Assembly: GCF_030373545.1 (NCBI RefSeq)
Contig: NZ_JAUDCO010000001.1
Span: 124,001 to 188,000 of the forward strand
Source: Collinsella tanakaei
GTDB lineage: Bacteria > Actinomycetota > Coriobacteriia > Coriobacteriales > Coriobacteriaceae
Direction of reading: 5' to 3'
Length of the DNA: 64,000 nucleotides
This document shows positions 1 through 9,657 of the stretch, in pieces (positions within the stretch are counted from its first letter, which is position 1; the number at the start of each line of letters is the position of its first letter). Under the pieces are notes generated by a model that did not search any database, was not told where the DNA came from, and was given only the letters and a program-made list of their open reading frames with translations. Made by a program: the position numbers and the translations under genes.

Positions 1-1162
1 CAACCGGAGAGCCCACGACGTTGGTGATACCGAAGACCTTGGCCCCCTTGATGCGCGCGTCGCGGATGGCCGCCAGCGTATCGGCCGTCTCGCCCGACTG
101 CGACACCGCTACGACGAGCGTGGACGGGGTGATGATGGGGTTGCGGTAGCGGAACTCGCTAGCCGCCTCGACCTCGCAGGGGATGCGTGCCCAGGCCTCG
201 ATGAGGTTCTTGGCGACCAGGCCGGCGTGATAGCTCGTGCCGCATGCGATCACGTAGACGCGGTCGATGAGGTCGAGCTCCTCGAAGGTGAGCCCAAGCT
301 CGTCGATGTCGAGCTCGCCAGTCGCGGACAGACGACCCACGAGCGTGTCGCGCACGACGCGCGGCTGCTCGCAGATCTCCTTGAGCATGAAGTCGGGGTA
401 GCCGCCCTTCTCCGCCGTGTCGACATCCCAATCGATGTGGGTCACAGCGGGCTCGATCGGCTCGCCCGCGTCGTCGGTGTACTCGATGCCCGTCGGCGTC
501 AGGCGGGCGAACTGGCCGTCCTCGAGCACCACCACGTCGCGCGTGGCGTCGATGAGGGCGATGACGTCGGAGGCGACGTAGCTGCCGCGCTCCCCGCGGC
601 CCACCACGATGGGGCTGTCCTTGCGCGCGACGGCGATGACGCCCGGCTCGTCGGCGGACACCGCCGCCATGCCGTAGGCGCCCACCACATGGGTGCAGGC
701 CTCGCGCACGGCGGCCATGAGGTCGGCGTGACGGGCGTAGGCCTCCTCGACAAGGTGCGCGAGCACCTCGGTGTCCGTCTCGCTCGTGAACACGTGCCCG
801 CGCGAGGCGAGCTCGTCGCGCAGCTCGGCGAAGTTCTCGATGATGCCGTTGTGGACCACCGCGATGCGCCCGTCGCAGCTGGTGTGGGGATGCGCGTTGG
901 CGACTGACGGCTTGCCGTGCGTGGCCCAGCGCGTATGCCCGATGCCGCACGTGCTCGCCGCGTCGTGGCCTTCGAGCTCGGACGCCAAGCCCATGACCTT
1001 GCCGACCCGGCACGTCACGTCAAGGGTTGTCGACCCGTCGGGAGCGATGCCCTCGAGCGCCACGCCCGCGGAGTCATACCCACGGTACTCGAGGCGCTTC
1101 AGGCCCGCCAGAAGAATGTCCTTCGCCGTATCCTCGCCGGTATAGGCAACGATGCCGCACAT
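1..1162 (-). CDS. glmS: Glutamine--fructose-6-phosphate aminotransferase, N-terminal 387 codons (cut by window start)
   Basis: GlmS makes glucosamine-6-phosphate from fructose-6-phosphate and glutamine, the first step towards UDP-GlcNAc for peptidoglycan; glmU at 22660 acts later in the same pathway. The protein starts MCGIVAYTG, with Cys2 as the N-terminal glutaminase nucleophile after Met removal. Class-II amidotransferase motifs follow (RGYDSAG, GIGHTRWATHG, NAHPH, HNGIIENF). The start of the first SIS isomerase domain is visible (ACGTSYHAG, then SQSGETADT). The reading frame stays open to the window edge, so the C-terminal part of the isomerase domain lies outside. No ribozyme-like leader was recognised upstream. 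Confidence 0.97.
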   Translation of the reverse strand, partial: MCGIVAYTGEDTAKDILLAGLKRLEYRGYDSAGVALEGIAPDGSTTLDVTCRVGKVMGLASELEGHDAASTCGIGHTRWATHGKPSVANAHPHTSCDGRIAVVHNGIIENFAELRDELASRGHVFTSETDTEVLAHLVEEAYARHADLMAAVREACTHVVGAYGMAAVSADEPGVIAVARKDSPIVVGRGERGSYVASDVIALIDATRDVVVLEDGQFARLTPTGIEYTDDAGEPIEPAVTHIDWDVDTAEKGGYPDFMLKEICEQPRVVRDTLVGRLSATGELDIDELGLTFEELDLIDRVYVIACGTSYHAGLVAKNLIEAWARIPCEVEAASEFRYRNPIITPSTLVVAVSQSGETADTLAAIRDARIKGAKVFGITNVVGSPV

Positions 1163-1379
1163 AGATATATCCCCTCGTCTCGCCGTGAGCCGGCGTCAAA
1201 TCGCATGTCGGGTGCTCATTGTACTGGAGTAGACCTCTTTCCCTTCCCTCTACTGGTATGCGTATTGAGATACCACATGATGTCCACACGACGGCGTTTG
1301 CGCCCGATCGATTGAAGCGCTCTAATTGACGCGTGCGGGGTGGTACAATCGTCGCCTGGAACCGATGGCAGGAGGATGT

Positions 1380-2450
1380 ATGGCAAAGGTGACGATAGGC
1401 GACGTCGCCCGCGAGGCGGGCGTCGCGCTCGGAACCGTCTCGAACGCGCTCAACCATCCCGAGCGCGTCCGGCCCGAGACCCTCGCCATCGTCAACGACG
1501 CCATCCGCCGCCTGGGCTACGCGCCCAACCAGAGTGCCCGTCTGCTCGCGGGCGGCCACAGCAAGACCTTCGGCCTGGTGCTCCCCCAGCTCAACCACGG
1601 CCTGAGCCTGCAGATCGCAAGCGGCGCCAGCACCGAGGCGCAGCGCCAGGGATACAGCCTGCTCATCGCGACCGCCAACGGCGACGAGGCGCTCGAGTCG
1701 AGCTATACGCGCTACTTCGCCGGCACCCAAATGTCCGGCGTTCTGGTCCAAGCCTCGTCGGCCGACCTCACGCGCATCGCCCCCACGGCGTCGCGCGTCC
1801 CCCTCGCCGTGCTGGACGCGGTATGCGACGGCGCGGGGCACTACGTCTCGGTCGACTGCGCCGCCCAGGGATCCCTTATCGCCGAGCACGCCGTGTCGCT
1901 CGGCGCCACGCGCATCGCGGTCATCGGCAGGACCATGACCCCCCAGACGACGCGCCGCCTCGAGGGTATCCGTGCATACATGGAGCTCCATCCCGACGTG
2001 GCGCTCGATATCGTCGACCACGGCGAGATCACCCAGGCGCCTGACGGCTTCATGATCGGCCGGCACCTGGCGACCCAGCAGGGCGCGGCGCGACCCGACT
2101 TCATCATCGGCCTCACCGACGTACTCGCCTGCGGTGCCCTGGAGGGCGTGCGCGCCGCGGGACTTCGCGTCCCGGACGACATCGCCATTGCCGGCTGCGA
2201 CGGCAACCCGCTCGCCTGGAGCTGCTCGGTGCCGCTGACGACGTGCTCGCCCACCGGCTACGAACTCGGGCGCCGCGGCGTCCGCAGCCTGATCGACCAG
2301 ATCGAGGCGCGCCGCACGGGCACCGAGGATGCCTCCGAGAACCACCAGGAGCTCGTCCGTCCCTTTATGCTCACGCGTGCTAGCACCGTCGGGCGCACGA
2401 CCATGCAGGCATCCGACGCCACCGGCCTCAATCTGGGTACGTTCCTGTAG
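1380..2450 (+). CDS. LacI-family transcriptional regulator
   Basis: A 356-residue repressor-type regulator. Residues 3-28 form the LacI helix-turn-helix (VTIGDVAREAGVALGTVSNA) followed by the hinge-like segment RRLGYAPNQSARLL. The rest is a periplasmic-binding-protein-like sensor fold with the family's GLTDVLACGAL and DDIAIAGCDG segments. The ATG at 1380 is chosen because AGGAGG lies 5 bases upstream and the helix-turn-helix begins straight after it; an ATG at 1326 has no such site. The effector is unknown. larE follows 57 bp downstream on the same strand, and no sugar operon is adjacent, so the target is not evident. Confidence 0.93.
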   Translation: MAKVTIGDVAREAGVALGTVSNALNHPERVRPETLAIVNDAIRRLGYAPNQSARLLAGGHSKTFGLVLPQLNHGLSLQIASGASTEAQRQGYSLLIATANGDEALESSYTRYFAGTQMSGVLVQASSADLTRIAPTASRVPLAVLDAVCDGAGHYVSVDCAAQGSLIAEHAVSLGATRIAVIGRTMTPQTTRRLEGIRAYMELHPDVALDIVDHGEITQAPDGFMIGRHLATQQGAARPDFIIGLTDVLACGALEGVRAAGLRVPDDIAIAGCDGNPLAWSCSVPLTTCSPTGYELGRRGVRSLIDQIEARRTGTEDASENHQELVRPFMLTRASTVGRTTMQASDATGLNLGTFL

Positions 2451-2507
2451 GTGCGGCGCAGCGGGCGCCGCGGCTGCGGCGACGTATGCAGAAGGGAGGT
2501 CCCGCGC

Positions 2508-3329
2508 ATGGACGAAAAGCTCGAGAAGCTCGAAAGTCTTCTTGCCTCGCTGGGACGCGTGGCCGTCGGGTTTTCCGGCGGCGTCGACAGCTCGTTTCTC
2601 GCCGCAGTCTGTGCCCGGGCAATCCCCGATCGCACCGTGCTCATCCATGTGGCGACCCCGTTTGTAAGCACGCCCGAGCGGATCTCGTTTGAGCGCGAGA
2701 CGCGCCGATACGGCCTGCCGGTTGCCGTCGTCACCCTCGACCCGCTGGACGATCCCGCCATCGCTGCAAATCCGCCCGACCGCTGCTACCTATGCAAGCG
2801 CGCTGCCTTTACGCACCTGATTGAGGAAGCGTGCAGCCTCGGGTGCGATACCGTTGTCGAAGGCAGCAACGCCGACGACGCGGGCGATTATCGCCCCGGC
2901 ATGCGCGCCCTGCGCGAACTGGGCGTGCGCTCGCCGCTCATGGAAACGGGTTGGACCAAGGCCGAAGAGCGCGAGCTGCTGCGCGCTTGGGGCCACCCGG
3001 TGTGGAACATGCCCGCAGGCGCCTGCCTGGCAACGCGCATCCCCACCGGTGAGCCGCTGTCCGCAGGCAAGCTCGAGCTTGTCCGCGCCTGCGAGGACAC
3101 TCTGCATGAGCTCGGCCTCGCTCAGATCCGGTGCCGTCTTGTCGATGGCGCAATGCGGGTGGAGGCATCCGCGGATGACCTCGATGCGCTGGCCGGCTAC
3201 GGCGCAACGCGGCACGTGGACGGCTCGGTGATGTTGCCCGACGCCGTGTTGCGCGCACTGCGCACCGCGGGCGCCGTGCGCGTCGAGCCCCTCGCCCGCC
3301 CGTATCGCCGCGGCAGCATGAACGGCTGA
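2508..3329 (+). CDS. larE: LarE-type ATP-dependent sacrificial sulfur transferase
   Basis: A 273-residue PP-loop enzyme. LarE proteins adenylate a pyridinium dicarboxylate mononucleotide and transfer sulfur while building the nickel-pincer cofactor of lactate racemase-type enzymes. The PP-loop SGGVDS is at residues 23-28, DRCYLCK at 91-97 and NADDAGDYRPG at 121-131. Cys173 in GACLATRIP corresponds to the sulfur-donating cysteine position of the family. The ATG at 2508 follows GAAGGGAGGT. No larB, larC or racemase gene lies in the window, so the acceptor enzyme is unknown. Annotation as a generic asparagine synthase-like or ExsB-like PP-loop protein would be the less specific alternative. Confidence 0.88.
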   Translation: MDEKLEKLESLLASLGRVAVGFSGGVDSSFLAAVCARAIPDRTVLIHVATPFVSTPERISFERETRRYGLPVAVVTLDPLDDPAIAANPPDRCYLCKRAAFTHLIEEACSLGCDTVVEGSNADDAGDYRPGMRALRELGVRSPLMETGWTKAEERELLRAWGHPVWNMPAGACLATRIPTGEPLSAGKLELVRACEDTLHELGLAQIRCRLVDGAMRVEASADDLDALAGYGATRHVDGSVMLPDAVLRALRTAGAVRVEPLARPYRRGSMNG

Positions 3330-3491
3330 CACCGCCAGCCCGCGGGCGCGGCGAAGCGGCCCGCAGGCTGTGGAGGGCAAGTAAGGAGTTCCTGATAATC
3401 GGACATCCGAAGCCAGTTCTCCAGCTGCATACGGTATCGTGGGCGAAGCTGGACAATCCCGCTCACACCCTCGAACGCGAAAGGGGGCACC

Positions 3492-4466
3492 ATGGTCGAA
3501 TGCTTCATGACCACGGAGGACGGCACCGCCACCAACAAAATCGAGACGCCGCAGCCCGGGTGCTGGATCAACGTCGTCAACCCTTCGCCCCAAGAGGCAA
3601 CATGGCTCGAGCAGGAAGTCGGCATCGCGCCCGAGTTCGTGCGCTCCGCCCTCGACGAGGAAGAGACCTCGCATATCGACTACGACGAGGACGTCAACCA
3701 GACCCTCGTGATCGTGGACTATCCGAGCGCCGAGGACGTCGAGGACATGCAGGATCCCTCGATGCTGCAGTACACCACGCTGCCCATCTCCATCATCTTC
3801 CTGCGCAACCGCAGCATCATCGTCACCGTGAGCCTGCAGGAGAGCCCGATCGTGCAGGACATGACCAACGGGCGCGTGCGCCAGGTCAACACGCGCATGC
3901 GCACGCGCTTCTTGCTGCAGATGCTCCTGCGCATCTCGCAGAGCTATCTGGTGTGCCTGCGGCGCATCGACCGCCTGTCCACCAAGACCGAGCAGCGCCT
4001 CTACGGCTCCAAGCGCAACGAGGAGCTGCTGCAGATGCTCTCGCTCGAGAAATCGCTCGTCTATTTCTCCACGTCGCTCAAAAGCGCCGAGGTCACGCTC
4101 AATAAGATCATGCAAGGCCATATGATCACCCTCTACGAGGAGGATCAGGAACTCATGGATGACGTGATGATCGAGGTCCATCAGGCGCAGGAGATGTGCA
4201 ACATCTACAACAACATCCTGTCGGGCACCATGGACGCCTACGCGAGCGTCATCTCCAACAACCTGAACATCGTCATGAAGGTGCTGACGGTCATCACGAT
4301 CGTCATGGCGATCCCCAACATCGTCTTTGGCTTCTACGGCATGAACGTGCACTTGCCCTTCGAAGGCATACCGCTCATAGACAGCTGGATGTTCCCGACG
4401 CTACTCGCCGCCATCGCCTGCGCGATCGCCGCGTGGATCTTCAAGCGCATGGGGCTGTGGGGCTAG
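3492..4466 (+). CDS. corA: CorA-family divalent cation (Mg2+) transporter
   Basis: A 324-residue inner-membrane channel subunit. The N-terminal two thirds is an acidic, helical cytoplasmic domain. The C-terminus has two membrane helices, with the signature YGMNV between them (GMN at about 283-285) and a basic tail (FKRMGLWG), as expected for the CorA pore and selectivity loop. Length is normal for the family. It stands alone, about 160 bp after larE and transcribed the same way. Mg2+ is the usual substrate; Co2+ or Zn2+ relatives cannot be separated by sequence alone. Confidence 0.93.
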   Translation: MVECFMTTEDGTATNKIETPQPGCWINVVNPSPQEATWLEQEVGIAPEFVRSALDEEETSHIDYDEDVNQTLVIVDYPSAEDVEDMQDPSMLQYTTLPISIIFLRNRSIIVTVSLQESPIVQDMTNGRVRQVNTRMRTRFLLQMLLRISQSYLVCLRRIDRLSTKTEQRLYGSKRNEELLQMLSLEKSLVYFSTSLKSAEVTLNKIMQGHMITLYEEDQELMDDVMIEVHQAQEMCNIYNNILSGTMDAYASVISNNLNIVMKVLTVITIVMAIPNIVFGFYGMNVHLPFEGIPLIDSWMFPTLLAAIACAIAAWIFKRMGLWG

Positions 4467-4606
4467 TCGCGCCTCTTGCGGCGACGCATTCGAGTCCTGC
4501 AGCCTGCGGGCCACTCCAAAAGAGGCGGTCCTGTGGACATGTCCGCAGCGACTCCCTTGTGGCCGCGCCTCCTTATGGGCACACGGGCGCTTACGCTCGC
4601 GAAAAT

Positions 4607-4853
4607 GGTCACGAGCGAACGATTACTGACGATCTCGACTGCTCGGAAGCTTATGCACAGCGGCACAGTTCCGCCAGATGGGCACCCCGCCTCGCGGTGA
4701 AGCTGCAAAATGCACCCCGAGACACGTCAAACAGCGAATTCTGAGCCATCCCCGCGAACGACGGGCGGACGCCGACGTCCTCCAAGCGCGGCCGAGAGCC
4801 CTTTGGAGCAAATGTCTGCTCGAGCGACGATCAGTAATCGTTCGCTCGTGACC
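4607..4853. repeat. Inverted pair of a 23-bp sequence in the corA-amidohydrolase gap
   Basis: Positions 4607-4629 (GGTCACGAGCGAACGATTAC and three more bases) are repeated as an exact reverse complement at 4831-4853, enclosing about 200 bp without a credible gene. The 4467-5161 gap otherwise holds only the terminator hairpin at 5066-5103. Function unknown; a small non-autonomous element or a long-range stem are both possible. Confidence 0.75.
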
Positions 4854-5061
4854 ACCCGTCCGGAAATGAACGGATGACGCACGGCCAGCACGCGCAAAGG
4901 CTGCATAAAGCGCGTCTATTCGCCACATAGTCTGCATACCGGCTCGAGGCGGAGCACGATGGCCGTCCGCCCGGCACTCCATTGGCCCCGAAGGCTCCTC
5001 GCGCAGCCGTCCGACCCGCAGCTCGCGGCCCGCTCGCATTTGTCGAAAGCAGCCCCTCGGC

Positions 5062-5103
5062 AGAAAAGCGGGCTGGCAGGCCGCATGGCCTGCCAGCCCG
5101 CTT
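5062..5103 (-). terminator. Rho-independent terminator of the M20 amidohydrolase operon
   Basis: A perfect 17-bp stem (5066-5082 with 5087-5103) closes a GCAT loop and, read on the minus strand, continues into TTTT. It lies about 60 bp beyond the stop codon of the leftward gene ending at 5162. Confidence 0.85.
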
Positions 5104-5161
5104 CACATCGCGCCATGGCGTCCTCGCCGCATGGGCGCGACTCGGGCAAACCGTGGCACAG

Positions 5162-6346
5162 CTAGGCGTTTGCCTTCTTGTTCTCGGCGAACTCGTCTTT
5201 TACCGCCTGCATGAGCGCGGGGTCGCAGATCAGATCGCAGGCCGCGCCGGCAAGCGTCTTGGCGCCGTAAATCACCGCGTTGTGCGCATCGTCGCTCTTG
5301 CCCGCATCTACGAACTCCTGCGAATGCGACGAGGTCCCCACGGGCACAAACGCCACGCGAATGCACGAGCCCGGAATCTCGTACATGACGTTGCCGAAGT
5401 CGGTCGACCCGGTCTTCTCGCGCGGGGCAGACAGGCGCGGCGCGCCCGCGAGCTCGGCGTTCTTCATGAGCAGCTCGTTGAGCTTGAGCACAGGGATCTT
5501 GTTGTAGAAGTCGTGCTTGAGCTCGATATCGTAGTCAACGCCCGCGATGAGCGCCGCGCCCTTGATGATGTCCTTGAAGCGCGCGACCACGCCCTCGAGG
5601 TTCTCCTTGGAAAACGAGCGCAGCGAGAAGACGCCCTCCGCCTCCGCCGGAACGACGTTGGACGGTCCGGGCAGCGCGCTCACGGTGTAGTGCATGCGCG
5701 TGTCGTCGGACACGTGCTCGCGTAGAAACTCGATGCCGTTGAACGCGACGAGCAGGGCATCAAAGGCGCTGCGCCCCTGATCGGGGGCAAGCGCGGCGTG
5801 GGCGCGATGGCCATGGAAGTGCACCTTGAACGTCTGGTCCGCCAGGCAGCGGACATCGGTACAGGTCGTCGGGGATCCGTGCATCATGAGCGCTACGTCC
5901 AACTCGTGGAAGCAGCCGTTCTTGATCATGGACGCCTTGGCACCTTGGGTCTCCTCGGCGGGCGTGCCGTACACCACGAGCTTGTAGGGCTGCGCAGGAC
6001 CAGCGAGCGCGCGCTGGACGGCAAACGCCGCTCCCAGGATCGCCGGGCCCTGCATGTGGTGCCCGCAGCCATGGCCGAGGCCCACGAGGGCGTCGTACTC
6101 GCACAAAAAACCGATGGTCGGGCCGCCCTCGCCCACCGCATACTCCGCGCGAAACGACGTCTCGTAGCCGCCCACGCCGCGCTCGACCGCAAAGCCATGG
6201 GCCTCGAGCGCCGCGGTGAGCAGCGCCTGCGCGTCGTACTCCTTGCCGTCGTACTCGGGGTTGTCAAAGATGCGATCGGCCATGTCCGTAAGATCGGGGC
6301 GCAGATCGTCCACGTACGAGAACAGAGTTTCCTTATCGATTGCCAT
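5162..6346 (-). CDS. M20-family metallopeptidase / amidohydrolase
   Basis: A 394-residue zinc or manganese hydrolase of the M20D/AbgB-like group, which cleaves N-acyl amino acids or small peptides. Metal-site motifs are visible: GLGHGCGHHMQG (residues 89-100), the catalytic PAEE pair (129-132) and MMHG (His156). The segment FHGHRAHAA begins the dimerisation ('lid') domain, and TGSTDFGNV lies near the C-terminus. The ATG at 6346 has AAGGAG upstream; an extended in-frame start at 6505 would add a proline- and arginine-rich tail without homology. It is downstream of a YfcC-family carrier with an 83-bp gap, suggesting uptake followed by hydrolysis of the substrate. Substrate unknown. Confidence 0.9.
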   Translation of the reverse strand: MAIDKETLFSYVDDLRPDLTDMADRIFDNPEYDGKEYDAQALLTAALEAHGFAVERGVGGYETSFRAEYAVGEGGPTIGFLCEYDALVGLGHGCGHHMQGPAILGAAFAVQRALAGPAQPYKLVVYGTPAEETQGAKASMIKNGCFHELDVALMMHGSPTTCTDVRCLADQTFKVHFHGHRAHAALAPDQGRSAFDALLVAFNGIEFLREHVSDDTRMHYTVSALPGPSNVVPAEAEGVFSLRSFSKENLEGVVARFKDIIKGAALIAGVDYDIELKHDFYNKIPVLKLNELLMKNAELAGAPRLSAPREKTGSTDFGNVMYEIPGSCIRVAFVPVGTSSHSQEFVDAGKSDDAHNAVIYGAKTLAGAACDLICDPALMQAVKDEFAENKKANA

Positions 6347-6429
6347 GATGAGCTCCTTTACATCCGGTCGGTGCGCAAAACGGCGGGCGGCCGCGAAACT
6401 CCTCCCGCGACCGCCCCGATCCGTGCGTC

Positions 6430-7869
6430 TTACATGTAGCCGATCGCCTGCGCGATACCCATCATCACGCAGCACGCGAGCATGATGATGAGGAAGAGCT
6501 TCCACATGAAGCTCATCCAGCGATCATACGGGATGTTGACCGCGCCGAGCATGCCCATGAGCGCCGTGGAGTGGGGCTGCACGTAGTTGGAGAAGCCGTC
6601 GGCGAAGTTGAACGCCAAAACGGTCGACTGACGGGTGAGGCCCAGCAGGTCGCCCAACGGAGCGGTGATGGGGATGATGGCCGACGCCATGCCGGAGCCG
6701 GACACGATGACGAAACTCACCAGCACGTTGGCGAGATACATGACCGGGCCGATCAGGAACGCCGGCGTGCCCGCCATAAGCGTTGCCATGGCGTGGATGA
6801 CCGTGTCGACGATGTTGCCGGCGGTCATGATGTCGGAGATGGAGGTCGCAAGGCCGATGACCATCGCGGCGGACAGCATGCCCTTGCAGCCGGTCAAAAA
6901 CTCGGAGGACATGGACGAAGGGGTCTCGCCGGACAGGAAGCCCTCGACGATGGCGAGCGCCAGGAAGACGGCCGCGAGCTCAGGCGTATCCCAGCCGAAG
7001 TTCACGCTGCCGATGACCATCGCCGCGAGCGCCACGACGAGCGCCAGGATGATGAGGGCCTTGCGCGCGTCCATGGGACCGAAGGAGTCGATGTCGAGGT
7101 TCTTGTACTCGTTGGTCTTATCGAGCTCGTACATGGGGCTCTTGGTGGGGTCCTTGCGGATCTTGTTGGCGTAGTGCACGAGGTACACGTTGACGATGAC
7201 GAGGAACACCACCAGGTTGATGACGCGGAACGTCAGGCCCGAATACGGTGCCAGCTCGGCGATGCCCTGAGCGATGAGCGTCGTGGACGGGTTGAACGTA
7301 CCGGTGGAGAAGCCGACCGAGCCACCCAGCAGGATGATGGCGACGCCCGTGATGGAGTCCAAGCCCATGGCCATCGAGATCATGACGAGGATCGGCGCGA
7401 ACGCGATGAACTGGTTGACGCCCTGCGTGGTGCAGATGAGCGCGAACACCGTGGTCATGATGGGGATGAACAGGTACAGGCGGTTCTGGAACACCTTGGC
7501 GATGCGTGCGACGAGCGAATGCAGCGCGCCGGACTTGGTGATGAAGATGAAGGCGCCGCCCGAGAACATGATGAGCAGCATCAGGTCGATGCGGCTGCAC
7601 ATGGCGTTGACGATGTACAGCGGGATGAGCAGCGGGTTGACCGGCGTCTGCTCGACGTAGGTGAACTGCTCGGGGTCGACGACCATCTGGCCGCTCGCGT
7701 TCTCGTAACGAGCGTACTCGCCGGCCGGTACGATCCACGTGAGCGCCGTGACCGCCAAGATGATGATCATGATGATGACAAAGGTGTGCGGCACCTTGAA
7801 CTTGTGCTTGGTGCCCTTGTCGCCCGAAGCCGCATGCGCGGTTGCGGGCGCAGCGTTGGCTGCAGCCAT
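6430..7869 (-). CDS. YfcC-family (DcuC/ion transporter superfamily) membrane carrier
   Basis: A 479-residue polytopic inner-membrane protein with about a dozen hydrophobic segments. A short hydrophilic N-terminus leads into the first helix (VIIMIIILAVTALTWIVPAG). Conserved stretches such as IVPAGEY, GGAFIFI, TQGVNQF, SGSGMASAIIPI and the C-terminal FADGFSNYVQPHS are typical of YfcC-like carriers, which take up peptides, basic amino acids or dicarboxylates. The ATG at 7869 is preceded by GGGGAGGGACT. It appears to form an operon with the M20 hydrolase downstream. The substrate cannot be named from sequence. Confidence 0.88.
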   Translation of the reverse strand: MAAANAAPATAHAASGDKGTKHKFKVPHTFVIIMIIILAVTALTWIVPAGEYARYENASGQMVVDPEQFTYVEQTPVNPLLIPLYIVNAMCSRIDLMLLIMFSGGAFIFITKSGALHSLVARIAKVFQNRLYLFIPIMTTVFALICTTQGVNQFIAFAPILVMISMAMGLDSITGVAIILLGGSVGFSTGTFNPSTTLIAQGIAELAPYSGLTFRVINLVVFLVIVNVYLVHYANKIRKDPTKSPMYELDKTNEYKNLDIDSFGPMDARKALIILALVVALAAMVIGSVNFGWDTPELAAVFLALAIVEGFLSGETPSSMSSEFLTGCKGMLSAAMVIGLATSISDIMTAGNIVDTVIHAMATLMAGTPAFLIGPVMYLANVLVSFVIVSGSGMASAIIPITAPLGDLLGLTRQSTVLAFNFADGFSNYVQPHSTALMGMLGAVNIPYDRWMSFMWKLFLIIMLACCVMMGIAQAIGYM

Positions 7870-8117
7870 AAGTCCCTCCCCTTTCCATCGAGATGCCGTG
7901 CGTCGCTGCGACGGCATCCGTAGGCGCGCGAACGCGCCTCTTTATTATGTTAAAGTGCATTGTAGTACACTCTTTCTGCATTCGATAGCTTGGGTACCTA
8001 ATTTGTTCAACAGGGCGTTGACTGTTAATAATCCCTGCTACACGCCTCAGTCTGAGGCGTACGCCGTCATTGATTGACCCCCGAAACCAACCCGTTATGC
8101 ATAGTGGAGGCGCCGCC

Positions 8118-8630
8118 ATGCAACTAGATATGACCCCCTCGCCCACCATCCACCCCACGGCCCGTATCGCCGAAGGCGCCGTGGTGCGCGGACGTGTGGC
8201 GCTCGGCGAAAACGTGAGCGTCTGGTACAACGCGGTCCTGCGCGGCGATGTCGACGCCATCGAGGTAGGCAACGACACCAACATCCAGGATGGCTGCATC
8301 GTGCACGAGGACTTCGGGTACCCGGCGCGCATCGGACGCCGGGTAACCGTGGGACACGGCGCGATTCTTCACGGCTGCACGATCGGCGACGACACGTTGA
8401 TCGGTATGGGAGCCATCGTGCTCAACGGCGCGCACATCGGTGCAGAATGCATCGTGGGCGCCGGCGCGCTCGTGACGCAAGGGACCGTCGTGCCCGACGG
8501 ATCGGTCGTGTTGGGAAGCCCCGCGCGCATCGTGAGGCAGGTCACAACGGAAGAGCTCGAGCACAATAGGGCCAACGCGCAACTCTATGTGGACGAGGCA
8601 CGCTCGCAGCTGCCGGCATCAGGCGCGTAG
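8118..8630 (+). CDS. Gamma-carbonic anhydrase-like left-handed beta-helix protein
   Basis: A 170-residue hexapeptide-repeat protein of the YrdA/PaaY/CaiE group. Imperfect hexapeptide repeats run from about residue 10 to 135. Three histidines at 63 (IVHEDF), 80 (VGHGA) and 85 (LHGC) sit where the zinc ligands of gamma-class carbonic anhydrases lie, preceded by NIQDGC. The ATG at 8118 follows GTGGAGG; an in-frame ATG at 8070 lacks a ribosome site. It is divergent from the YfcC carrier and convergent with the MBL hydrolase. Whether it hydrates CO2 is untested, since many relatives are inactive or act as metal-binding scaffolds. Confidence 0.87.
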   Translation: MQLDMTPSPTIHPTARIAEGAVVRGRVALGENVSVWYNAVLRGDVDAIEVGNDTNIQDGCIVHEDFGYPARIGRRVTVGHGAILHGCTIGDDTLIGMGAIVLNGAHIGAECIVGAGALVTQGTVVPDGSVVLGSPARIVRQVTTEELEHNRANAQLYVDEARSQLPASGA

Positions 8631-8698
8631 GAAGATCGGCCCGGCATCCTCGAAACCATATCGGCCCCGCAGGTATCGGCCGCCCCGTCGGTGCGCCG

Positions 8699-9532
8699 CT
8701 ACACGATGACGACGCTGCCGGTATGCAGGTATTGGATCCGGTCGCCCAACGCATCGCGAAGCAGGCTGAAGGTCTCGAGGCCCGTGCAGTGGCAGGTGAA
8801 GTAGCGCGCCCGTCGCGTGGCAAGTTCGCGTGCCAGGTCGCACACGACCTGCTCGGACTCGACATCGCCCGCCGAGGGGCTCGTCGTATGGAAGCCGCCT
8901 ACGACCGCATCGAGCGGGGCGCCCGCCAGCCGTTCCGCGGTGTCCATGATGTTCAGGATTCCGGCGTGCGAGCAGCCCGACACCAAGATATGCCGGTCGC
9001 CCTCGCTCACCAGCAGGCCCTGCTCATGAGCAAAGGAGTCGGGCGCAAGCGCGCCGTCACGCTCCTCCAGCAGGCGCCCGTTGCCCGCAGGCTGCGGATG
9101 CGGACGCTCCGTCGTGGAAAACAGCAGCAGGCCCTGGTCGAGCGCCCAGGTGCCCTCGACGGTTATGATGCGCTCCTCGTCGGCCAGCGTCTGATCGAGG
9201 CTGATGTCGCGATGCTGCTCGGCTGTGCCGGAAACATGCCGGTCAAACGCGTGCGCGTGGACGTATACGGGCGCCTCGTCGCGCACGCCGCGCGTCATGT
9301 CCAGGTAGGCGCGCAGGCCGCCGCCGTGGTCATCGTGACCGTGCGAGATGATCGCCGCATCGGCCGAAACGACATTCACGCCGAGCGCGCGGGCGTTGGC
9401 GATAAAGCTGGCGTCGGGCCCCATATCAAATAGAATGCGCGATCCGGCGGCCTCGAGAAACAGGCTCAGGCCGTGCTTGGCGATAAGCCGGCTCGAGGGC
9501 GTCGAGTTTTCAAGAAGCACCGTGATCTTCAT
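8699..9532 (-). CDS. Metallo-beta-lactamase-fold hydrolase
   Basis: A 277-residue MBL-fold protein. The metal-binding motif HGHDDHGG begins at His64, and later elements include VSGCSHAGI, VVGGFH and CHCTGLE. It resembles the 7,8-dihydropterin-6-yl-methyl-4-(beta-D-ribofuranosyl)aminobenzene 5'-phosphate synthase-like group of archaeal and bacterial MBL proteins. The bacterial function is usually unknown, so no specific reaction is claimed. The ATG at 9532 is preceded by AAAGGCGG. It has its own leftward transcription unit. Confidence 0.85.
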   Translation of the reverse strand: MKITVLLENSTPSSRLIAKHGLSLFLEAAGSRILFDMGPDASFIANARALGVNVVSADAAIISHGHDDHGGGLRAYLDMTRGVRDEAPVYVHAHAFDRHVSGTAEQHRDISLDQTLADEERIITVEGTWALDQGLLLFSTTERPHPQPAGNGRLLEERDGALAPDSFAHEQGLLVSEGDRHILVSGCSHAGILNIMDTAERLAGAPLDAVVGGFHTTSPSAGDVESEQVVCDLARELATRRARYFTCHCTGLETFSLLRDALGDRIQYLHTGSVVIV

Positions 9533-9657
9533 GGCTGCCAACCGCCTTTCATGCGCGCACAACTCGACACGATTGTACTCGGGAGGGCGCACGGGGCCGC
9601 ACGAGGGGGACGATCGGGGCGGATGCGCCGGATTTTCCGGTCCGTGCCGCATCACAT

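Noticed and set aside
1163-1379. glmS ribozyme upstream of glmS
   Set aside because: The leader is only about 215 bp shared with a divergent gene and shows no recognisable ribozyme core.
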